The position numbers and the translations under genes were made by a program. Below are positions 58,001 to 64,000 of a stretch of 64,000 nt of DNA, piece after piece; within the stretch, counting starts at the first letter, position 1, and each line of letters opens with the position of its first letter. The DNA is taken from positions 186,001-250,000 of the forward strand of contig NZ_BAAALH010000001.1 in the NCBI RefSeq assembly GCF_039528175.1, given 5' to 3'. This DNA is from Citricoccus alkalitolerans (GTDB taxonomy: Bacteria > Actinomycetota > Actinomycetes > Actinomycetales > Micrococcaceae). A model generated the notes under the pieces. That model saw only the letters and a program-made list of their open reading frames with translations, had not been told where the DNA came from and ran no database searches.

Positions 58001-60850
58001 TCAGCGTGGCAGTCCTTCAGGGCGCCGGCTGCTGTCGTCGCGTTCCCAGACGATGGGCGCGGATGAGGCACCGGCGCGCGGCTCACGGAGCCGCACCAAC
58101 CGTGGTGTGGCAGCCAAGCCGGAGTACGAGAGGGCATCGACCGCGCTGCGGGGGCCTCTGATGGACCGGAACAGTTCCCAGGCCGTTGACGAGGCGGAGG
58201 AGGCGGCCGAATCAGCCGGCATGTCAGGGGTGCGCTCGCCTGCCGTCTCCTGCGGAACGGGTCCGGCGGCATCCGAGGGGAACGGCATTACCTGGGGCGC
58301 TGCGTCCGCCGGTGCCGGAGCAGAACGCTGTTCTGCCGGGCCCCTGATGTTGCGCGTCAGGACATTGAGCAGTGACCTGGTCTCACGGGGGGTCTGGACG
58401 GGGACCGGGGGCGTGGGGACGATGACCTTCTCCTCGTCAGAGAAGAGTCGGTCCACGAAATAGTCGTCGGCGGTGACGTCCGGGAAGGAGCCAAGGCGCT
58501 CGTGCCCCTCGCGGGACAGGGCGAAGACACCGGCACCCCACAAGGCCTGCTGGGTGCTCGGCAGGCGGCGCCGGGCGCGGTAATAGGCCCGCACCGGCCA
58601 GGTGGCCCCCGAATCGTCGTAGCGGAAGGCCGGGCGTGCGGCCATCACTGGTGACTCGGACAGAACCTCCAGCACGCGGCGCAGGGCGGTGGGGCTGAGG
58701 ACGGTGTCTGCGTCCAGGTAGACCCGAGGCCACTGGGTGGCCACTCTGTCTCCGGCATTGAGAGCGGCCGTCTTCGAGGCCACCGGCGCCTCGATGACCT
58801 GGACCCCGGGCACGGCGGCCGCCAGCGTAGCCGTGTCGTCCGTGCATCCGTTGCACACCACGATCACTTCCACCCGACCCGTCCGTAGCACCGGTTCAAG
58901 GGAGTTGAGGGTCCGTCCAATGACGGCGGCCTCATTGTGGGCCGGGATGATGACGGAACCGGTGGGGAATCCACCGAGGACCTTGGCCGGGTAACGGGTG
59001 GCTGACGGCCCGGGCAGGGCGTCCCACAAGGCCTCGTCCGCTACGATCGCCAAGGTCCTGCGGTGGTCTCGGTTGAAGGAGCGCAGCATCTCGTGGAGGA
59101 CCACACCGCAGCGGAATACCTCGGCCGTGACGTCGGTGTGGTGTTTCCGGATGTAGCGGACCCGATTGACGGCCATCAGGGCCTGCAGCTGCGCGGAGGA
59201 GCCGGAGCCATTCTCGGCATGGGCCACGGTGGCCGCTGGTTCGTACCAGATCCGGGCACCGGACTCCCGTGCGCGGCGGAAGTAGTCGGTCTCCTCGGAG
59301 TAGAGGAAGAATCGTTCATCCCATGCGCCGATCCGGCGGTCGACGTCCGCCCTCGTCATGACGGCGGCCCCGGTGGCCCAATCGATCTCATGGCCGAACT
59401 GATAGCTCTCGGGTGCGGCGTCCTGTTCGGCCAGCACCGCGGGACGCTGCGGCCAGTGGCCACCGAAGAGAGCATCGCCGAAGACTGAGCTCAGGCTCGG
59501 CTCACGGCGGAGGGACGGCTTAAGGTTCCCCTCCCCGTCCACCATGCGGGGGACTACGACGTCGGCTTCACCCGAGCGCAGCACGTCCAGCATCTCCGAG
59601 ATGGCACCGGGGAGGATCTCAAGGTCCGGATTCAGCACCAGGATCGCTTCGGCGTCTCCAGCCTTTCGCCGAGCGGCGTTGACTCCGGCCGCATAGCCGA
59701 GATTGCCCCCTGTCTGGACCTGCAGGATGTCCGGGTGCAGGTTGAGTTCAGCGAGGGTGCCGTCCGTTGAGTCGTTGTCCGCTATGACCACCCGAATCCG
59801 GAGTGCACGGGCTTCTTGGCGGAGGCTGGAGATGAGGGCACGCAGGTGGTCCTCGTTGTTGTAGGTCACCACGAGGACGGCGACGTCCACCGGACGGCCC
59901 AAGGCCGAGAATTGTCCGGGTCTCCCGTGGCTGGGTACGGCAGGCTGTGTTGGATCGTGGCCGGTCCCGCTGGGGGGATGCGGCCGGCGGGGGGAACGGA
60001 TCGGACCGGTATCGGCAGGCGGTGGCGAGACAGCGGAGACGGCCGGCAACAGGCTGCTGTGGCGCCGCAGCTGGACCAGTCCAGGCGGGTCGTCCAGGAG
60101 GTAGCGCTTGGCCAGCCGGCGTGGTTCCCGGGCCAGGCGCCAGGCCCATTCCATGCCGTGGTCGCTCGCCACAGCGGGAGCCCGTTGGATCGCGTCGGCC
60201 AGGAAATCGACCACGGCACCGAAGGCCAGCAGGACTGAGGCTCCGGTGGCGGGCCCGTACTGGGAGATCCAGAGTTCCTGGCGAGGCTTGCCCAGCCCGA
60301 CGATCAGTAACTCGGGAGCCGCCGCGGCGATGTCCTCGGCCAGCTTCAGGGAGGACTGCTCGTCCGCCAGTTCACTGCGGTCCGGTGACCACATCCCGGC
60401 GATCACGAGCCCCGGCCGGGTCGCGATGAGCCGACGGGACAGGAGGCGCTGGATGAGATAGGACCCACCCAGAAAGCCCACTGACAGGCCTGCCTTCTCG
60501 GCTGCGTCCAGCAACGGACCCACGAGGTCGCTGCCGGCCAAGCGAGGCCAGGAAGAACCCGTGAGCCGGTCAGCCTGGGTTACCAGGGGTGCACCGTCCA
60601 ACAGGGTCAGCCACTCCAGGGGACGAGACTGTCCGTCGGCGTCGGTGTGGGTCGGGCGCAGGGAATCACCCAGGGTGCGGCGCCAGCGGCCACCGTGCCC
60701 GAATTGGACGATGTGGTCCAGATTGGCCGAGATGACGGCCAGCGGGTTGCTGTCGGCCGGCCGGTGGACGAGGGCATCGATGGCTGCCCGCTCGTCCATC
60801 AGGTCGACGACGATGCCGGCCAGGTCTACGCGGGGATGCGAGGGGATCAT
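58001..60850 (-). CDS. three-domain glycosyltransferase: GT26 (WecG/TagA/CpsF) + GT2 + GT2
   Basis: 949 residues. Residues 1-255 are a GT26 domain: VISANLDHIVQFG, SVGFLGGSYLI, AGMWSPDRSE and LLIVGLGKPRQELWI. Residues about 321-590 are a GT2 domain of the rhamnosyltransferase type (VDVAVLVVTYNNEDH, ADNDSTDG, LVLNPDLEILPGA, YSEETDYFRRARE). Residues about 630-835 are another GT2 domain (SVIIPAHNEAAVIGRTLNSL, VVCNGCTDDT, VYLDADTVLSP). A Pro/Ala/Ser-rich tail follows. Three transferases in one chain would add successive sugars. GAAGGAAC precedes the ATG. VanZ-like gene upstream overlaps it (ATGA). Convergent with the main operon. Confidence 0.9.
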   Translation of the reverse strand: MIPSHPRVDLAGIVVDLMDERAAIDALVHRPADSNPLAVISANLDHIVQFGHGGRWRRTLGDSLRPTHTDADGQSRPLEWLTLLDGAPLVTQADRLTGSSWPRLAGSDLVGPLLDAAEKAGLSVGFLGGSYLIQRLLSRRLIATRPGLVIAGMWSPDRSELADEQSSLKLAEDIAAAAPELLIVGLGKPRQELWISQYGPATGASVLLAFGAVVDFLADAIQRAPAVASDHGMEWAWRLAREPRRLAKRYLLDDPPGLVQLRRHSSLLPAVSAVSPPPADTGPIRSPRRPHPPSGTGHDPTQPAVPSHGRPGQFSALGRPVDVAVLVVTYNNEDHLRALISSLRQEARALRIRVVIADNDSTDGTLAELNLHPDILQVQTGGNLGYAAGVNAARRKAGDAEAILVLNPDLEILPGAISEMLDVLRSGEADVVVPRMVDGEGNLKPSLRREPSLSSVFGDALFGGHWPQRPAVLAEQDAAPESYQFGHEIDWATGAAVMTRADVDRRIGAWDERFFLYSEETDYFRRARESGARIWYEPAATVAHAENGSGSSAQLQALMAVNRVRYIRKHHTDVTAEVFRCGVVLHEMLRSFNRDHRRTLAIVADEALWDALPGPSATRYPAKVLGGFPTGSVIIPAHNEAAVIGRTLNSLEPVLRTGRVEVIVVCNGCTDDTATLAAAVPGVQVIEAPVASKTAALNAGDRVATQWPRVYLDADTVLSPTALRRVLEVLSESPVMAARPAFRYDDSGATWPVRAYYRARRRLPSTQQALWGAGVFALSREGHERLGSFPDVTADDYFVDRLFSDEEKVIVPTPPVPVQTPRETRSLLNVLTRNIRGPAEQRSAPAPADAAPQVMPFPSDAAGPVPQETAGERTPDMPADSAASSASSTAWELFRSIRGPRSAVDALSYSGLAATPRLVRLREPRAGASSAPIVWERDDSSRRPEGLPR

Positions 60851-61401
60851 GGTGTGTTCCTTCGGGAGGCCCGGCTACGGGCCATCTGGACGAGTCGGAA
60901 GGTCAGGACTCCGGCGAAGGCACCGGTGGCATTGCAGAGGAGGTCACGGAAGGTAGCCGAGCGTTCCGTGAGGAGGAACAACTGGGCCAATTCGATCCCC
61001 GCTGACAGCAGGACGGCCAGGAGCCACACCACGAGATCCGGCATACCCGATCGGGAGGTCCTCGGCATGCGGGTGCGGCGGCCCCAGAGGCCAGCGAACA
61101 GGAAACCGATGGGAACGAAGAGCAGGACATTGGCCGCTGCCTCGAGGTGACCGAACCGTATCTCGGAGAGCCATCGGGTTTCGCCGAGCCAATGCAGGAG
61201 GGCATCGGCGACCTGGGGAATGCCCTGGTCTCCGAGGCGTGCCGATAGGACGAGGGCGGTCAACGGAACCAGATAGGCGAGCAGGATCCAACCGGCCCAC
61301 CTTCGGCGCTCCGGGCGTGCCTCGGCCTCCCGGTTGGGCTGCCTCGTGGCGGGAGAGCGCCCCGGACCCGCCGCGGACGACACTTCATTCATTACTGTCA
61401 C
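60847..61401 (-). CDS. VanZ-like membrane protein
   Basis: 184 residues with four helices: WILLAYLVPLTALVLSA, the LEAAANVLLFVPIGFLFAGL segment (NVLLFVPIGF is the VanZ signature), PDLVVWLLAVLLSAGIELAQ and a C-terminal one. VanZ contributes to low-level teicoplanin resistance; most relatives have unknown roles and often accompany polysaccharide genes. The GTG at 61401 has GGGAG seven bases upstream. Its stop overlaps the start of the three-domain glycosyltransferase, so the two are coupled. Confidence 0.85.
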   Translation of the reverse strand: MTVMNEVSSAAGPGRSPATRQPNREAEARPERRRWAGWILLAYLVPLTALVLSARLGDQGIPQVADALLHWLGETRWLSEIRFGHLEAAANVLLFVPIGFLFAGLWGRRTRMPRTSRSGMPDLVVWLLAVLLSAGIELAQLFLLTERSATFRDLLCNATGAFAGVLTFRLVQMARSRASRRNTP

Positions 61402-61734
61402 GATTTACTCCCGGACGGTACGCATGCCCCAACCGCGATTCGGGGTGGGATACGTCATCGGTCTCCAGCCGGAGGATAGGTCGGATGCCGGACGTTGGGG
61501 TTCAGCGTAGGAAGCCGGCCGGCGGTGTACAACGCCACAACGGGAGCCTGGGGAGGAAGTGAGGGGGAAACGAGTAGCCGGCGCCAGCGCCCACGTGGAG
61601 GGCCGGAACCATGCATGCATGGACCACCCGATCGTCGTGGACCTCACCCCCGAATGCAGGCATGCATCTCGCTGTGTGGCCGAGTCGGGCGGTCATAGTC
61701 TGGCTCTGAATCCACTCGTCGAAGCCACCGCCGG
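61402..61734. other. non-coding region with a perfect 14-bp palindrome
   Basis: About 330 bases between the VanZ gene and the beta-propeller remnant. CCATGCATGCATGG (61609-61622) is a perfect palindrome and could be an operator. No convincing gene, promoter pair or terminator was found. Confidence 0.45.
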
Positions 61735-62262
61735 GACTATGGGAACCTGCAGGACTTCAAGATCACCGTGGACGGTGAACCGCTGACCGCGATCGACCGC
61801 AACGTGTGGGGCGTGAGCTTCGCCGACGGTGATCTCTTCTTCGCCACGGTGGCCTCGGGTGGAAGGACCTGGCTCATGGAGGGGGACCTCGAGGCGCGGA
61901 CCATGACCTCCGTGGCGACAGACGCCGAATGATCCTCGGTGTCCCCTGACGGCAGCCGGGTGGCGTTCAAGGTCCGCCGGGACTCCGGCGGGGACTCCAG
62001 CGGGGGCTTGGCTGGCGGATCCGGCGTGCACTGGGACGTCGCCGTACTGGACCTGGCTTCGGGTGAACGGACCGTGATCGGGCTCGGGCGCGGGATCGAC
62101 GACCAGCTGGAGTGGCTGGACGAGGACACTCTCCTCAACGGCCTGCCCCGCGAGGACGCCGGCTGGGATGCGGGGACGCAATCCCTCCATGCTCCGTTCA
62201 CGTTGCACTCCTACCGTGTGCCTATGACAAGCCGAGCGCGACCGATGACCCAACGCATGTGA
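61735..62262 (+). pseudogene. beta-propeller (TolB-like) gene fragment with nonsense codon
   Basis: Reads GNLQDFKITVDGEPLTAIDR, WGVSFADGDLFFATVASGGR and TWLMEGDLEARTM, then TGA at 61930-61932, then SVSPDGSRVAFKVR, VAVLDLASGERTVIGL and IDDQLEWLDEDTLL in the same frame. This is the repeat pattern of actinobacterial TolB-like WD40-type propellers; relatives have Cys-Pro-Ser before LSPDGT, so the stop most likely replaced a cysteine codon. The 5' end is missing and the 3' end runs into unrelated sequence after HSYRVP. Confidence 0.65.
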
Positions 62263-62265
62263 TGG

Positions 62266-62895
62266 TCCATTGCCATTGGCTATGTCCTGTGCTGGATCGT
62301 AGGACTCATCATCGGGGGGGCGGCGCTCTCAACCGACGCTGACGCTGCGGACGTGAACGCCGAATTCGGCGGGTCCCTGCCGTATCTCACCGTCGCGGTG
62401 CTCGTGCACGGCATCGCTGCCGTCGTCTGGGAGTTCATCCCCCGCATTGACGGTGTCAAGATGCTCGTTCTCGCCGGACTCATCGCCGTCGTGCAGCGTG
62501 GTAACCTCCCTCGGCGCGTCGCCTTGACGGCCCTCTCGGCTGGTGCCTGCCTTGCGCTGTTGCTTTCCGGGATCGGCTATCTCGCTTTGAATCCGCTCCT
62601 GATGGAATCGGCCGCAGCGTCGCTCCCACTTCTGTTGATCTGGGCTCTCGTTGCCACTGCCGGACCAGTCGCAGGCGATCTCGATGCCGGTGAATCGGGC
62701 CGAAGCCAGGTCTCCGGTGAATGCATCCGCGGTCCGGAGGTGGAGCACCGATGTGTAGACCCGGTCGGCGGAATCGCGGCTGTATCACCCTCGACCCAGT
62801 ACAGGCGGTCGGCGTCGTGTCGGCTACGAGCGAACGCAAGCATGGTCGGACTCGGGTCGAGCCGCATGACCAACGTCCCCGGTCAGTACAACTAG
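62266..62895 (+). pseudogene. truncated membrane-protein gene
   Basis: In the same frame directly after the preceding TGA the sequence encodes hydrophobic helices: IAIGYVLCWIVGLIIGGAAL, YLTVAVLVHGIAAVVWEFI, KMLVLAGLIAVVQ, VALTALSAGACLALLLSGIG and SLPLLLIWALVATAG. There is no start codon at the front (a GTG at 62353 would skip the first helix). After about 62690 the reading becomes Arg/Ser-rich and is antisense to a methyltransferase relic, so the 3' end also looks foreign. Family not recognised. A functional short protein from 62353 cannot be excluded. Confidence 0.45.
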
Positions 62896-62979
62896 GTCAG
62901 CAGGCCCGTGCCGCAACCCAGGTCGACGATCGAGCTGGCGTCCGGCAGGTCGGCCAGCGCCCGGTAAAACGCGTGATCC
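62690..62979 (-). pseudogene. SAM-dependent methyltransferase relic
   Basis: On the minus strand: DHAFYRALADLPDASSIVDL followed by GCGTGLLT, which is methyltransferase motif I, then two in-frame stops (TAG and TGA), then LDPSPTMLAFARSRHDADRL and YWVEGDTAAIPP, which match motifs II and III. Downstream the frame loses resemblance. Both ends are missing. Confidence 0.65.
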
Positions 62980-62982
62980 GGC

Positions 62983-63020
62983 AAAAGGGCCCAGGAGGCC
63001 GTTCAAGGTCCCCTGGGCCC
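62983..63020 (-). terminator. minus-strand intrinsic terminator
   Basis: GGGCCCAGG (62987-62995) pairs with CCTGGGCCC (63012-63020); on the minus strand the stem is followed by TTTT. It lies just after the stop of the small acidic gene. Confidence 0.7.
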
Positions 63021-63030
63021 GTGCAGGGAC

Positions 63031-63195
63031 TCAGTAGTTGGCCGGCGGGTCAGATGCGGGGAACGACTCCTCGACCTGTTCGTCCAACTCCTGCTCCGTC
63101 TGCGGGCCGGTCGTGGACCGGTCACCTTCAGTGGATCGGTTCTCGTCGCGGCGCTCCTCCTCGGAAGCAACCGGGTCGAGTGGATCAGTGCTCAT
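63031..63195 (-). CDS. small acidic protein with SFPASDPP motif
   Basis: 54 residues, Asp/Glu-rich, MSTDPLDPVASEEERRDENR at the start and EESFPASDPPANY at the end. The C-terminal VxESFPASDPPA motif recurs in short uncharacterised proteins of proteobacteria and actinobacteria. AGGAGG lies five bases before the ATG at 63195 (an ATG at 63198 is adjacent). It follows the next gene by 28 bases and is closed by a terminator, so the two look like an operon. Intact despite surrounding pseudogenes. Confidence 0.75.
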   Translation of the reverse strand: MSTDPLDPVASEEERRDENRSTEGDRSTTGPQTEQELDEQVEESFPASDPPANY

Positions 63196-63223
63196 CATGT
63201 CCTCCTGGAAAGTGGTCGGGTCT

Positions 63224-63694
63224 TCAGTCTGCACTAGTCGGAAGTGCTTCATGGTGGGGCTGGCCGGTTGAGCGGCGCCTCTCTTTCATCTCCGCCTCGT
63301 GCAGGTGGCGCCTACCCCCGGCCAACTCGCTCCTGGCCTGCTGTTCCACGTCTTTGAACGCGGAGTAGTAGTGGTCGTCGTAGTCCTCGACGATCTGAAA
63401 CGTCCACCGGCCGTGGATGACATTGCGGCCGATGATGTCCTGCTCGACCCGCTGGGCGACGTCTGCATGGCCGGCGGTGCGGAGCAGACTCACGGCCTCA
63501 TCCAGCGCAAGGTCCGCGGTCCCCGTCAGCCGGTGGAATCCGTAGAGCAGGCCACGGGCGTGCTCCACAACCTCCAATGCCTCAGAGAGTTTGCCGAGGG
63601 CCTCGACAGTCGCGTCACTGACGCCTGGTGGACGCCGGTGCTTCGCGTCGGGGCCGCCGGGTGACGGGCGATGATCTCCAGCGTGATCGGACAT
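63224..63694 (-). CDS. conserved hypothetical protein
   Basis: 156 residues, soluble, mainly helical. LGKLSEALEVVEHARGLLYG and LTGTADLALDEAVSLLRTAG are followed by DIIGRNVIHGRWTFQIVEDY and DDHYYSAFKDVEQQARSEL, a segment I recall from actinobacterial hypothetical proteins without known function. The ATG at 63694 lies six bases after a CATGAT element, compatible with a leaderless message; the frame is open 20 codons further upstream. First gene of a two-gene unit with the small acidic protein. Confidence 0.7.
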   Translation of the reverse strand: MSDHAGDHRPSPGGPDAKHRRPPGVSDATVEALGKLSEALEVVEHARGLLYGFHRLTGTADLALDEAVSLLRTAGHADVAQRVEQDIIGRNVIHGRWTFQIVEDYDDHYYSAFKDVEQQARSELAGGRRHLHEAEMKERRRSTGQPHHEALPTSAD

Positions 63695-63726
63695 GACGCC
63701 ATCATGGCAAGGATCGCCCCGCAATT

Positions 63727-64000
63727 TCACGTGTTGGGGAACAGTCGTCCCCATTCACGCACGGTCTGGTCGAAGAGCGCCACGGGGTCCGAGTCCACCC
63801 CGTCGTATTCGTCCCGGGCAGAGGACTGCCACGCGACGCGCCAGGATGCCGTCACGACCTCCGCCAGCAGGAGGATCTGTGCCAGTGCCAGACCACGGCA
63901 TGGGTGCCGATCCGGACTTCGGGTTCCATGCCAGCCGTCGGCCGGATGAAGGCATGGGAGGGCTCACGAATACGGTGATCCGCGCGGAAAACAAGTACCG
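63727..64000 (-). pseudogene. frameshifted gene, 5'-partial at window edge
   Basis: From the right edge the minus strand reads VLVFRADHRIREPSHAFIRP, TAGMEPEVRIGTHAVVWHWH, then soon stops; one base shift near 63885 gives QILLLAEVVTASWRVAWQSS, ARDEYDGVDSDPVALFDQTV and REWGRLFPNT before a stop at 63727. Both parts look like real protein and meet at the same point, so one base is missing by mutation or sequencing error. Family not recognised. Confidence 0.5.

Noticed and set aside
61930..61932. TGA as selenocysteine in the propeller gene
   Set aside because: The gene lacks its 5' end and its 3' end is unrelated sequence; a nonsense mutation in a relic is simpler.
1..64000. CRISPR arrays, insertion sequences, prophage, rRNA operons
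   Set aside because: No regularly spaced repeats, transposase or integrase motifs, phage structural genes or rRNA sequence were recognised.

Overview
The window is high-GC actinobacterial DNA. Gene content (Rpf, Pmt, MoxR/DUF58/transglutaminase, DUF1461 and SpoIIM-like membrane proteins, rsmA-ispE next to an ABC-F gene), many GTG/TTG starts and leaderless TANNNT promoters point to Micrococcales, most likely Micrococcaceae (Kocuria/Micrococcus/Citricoccus/Arthrobacter-like). The family call is inference, not a search result.

Region 1 (1-30.4 kb) is mostly core chromosome. It holds the 3' end of ahcY, RDD and SpoIIM-like membrane proteins, a DUF1461 protein, an acyl-CoA ligase, the Pmt protein mannosyltransferase, and a coupled pair of DUF21/CBS proteins. 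A Zur-type zinc-starvation module follows: a CDF C-terminal domain fragment, a Zur-like box, a CobW-like protein without a P-loop, and a cysteine-free L36. Then come rsmI, a VOC protein, a succinate-semialdehyde dehydrogenase, a moxR-DUF58-transglutaminase operon, ribosomal protein L25 behind a foldable leader, pth (with an N gap), a low-molecular-weight tyrosine phosphatase, an alpha/beta hydrolase reading in frame into tatD, rpf, rsmA-ispE and an ABC-F ATPase.

Region 2 (30.4-33.8 kb) is a decaying catabolic cluster. One intact short-chain dehydrogenase sits between an iclR/solute-binding-protein chimeric pseudogene and frameshifted, deleted remnants of a UGSC-like gene and its neighbour. 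A tRNA-Gln(UUG) follows.

Region 3 (34.2-61.4 kb) is an exopolysaccharide locus. Two overlapping genes for large LuxR-type regulators (the first with a degenerate P-loop) end at a strong terminator. A tightly packed, 15-gene plus-strand operon follows: a priming sugar-phosphate transferase, amino-sugar enzymes (Gfo/Idh, epimerase, two DegT aminotransferases, a NeuD/PglD-like acyltransferase), glycosyltransferases, a Wzx flippase, a Wzy-like polymerase/ligase, a kinase-less Wzz-like protein and a secreted lipoprotein. Most junctions are 4-base stop/start overlaps. Convergent to it are a VanZ-like gene and a 949-residue protein fusing a WecG/TagA (GT26) domain to two GT2 domains. A plausible reading is a Wzx/Wzy-type amino-sugar polysaccharide under its own regulators.

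Region 4 (61.4-64 kb) is a gene graveyard: a nonsense-mutated beta-propeller gene, a truncated membrane-protein gene, an antisense methyltransferase relic and a frameshifted gene running off the right edge. Two small genes there look intact.
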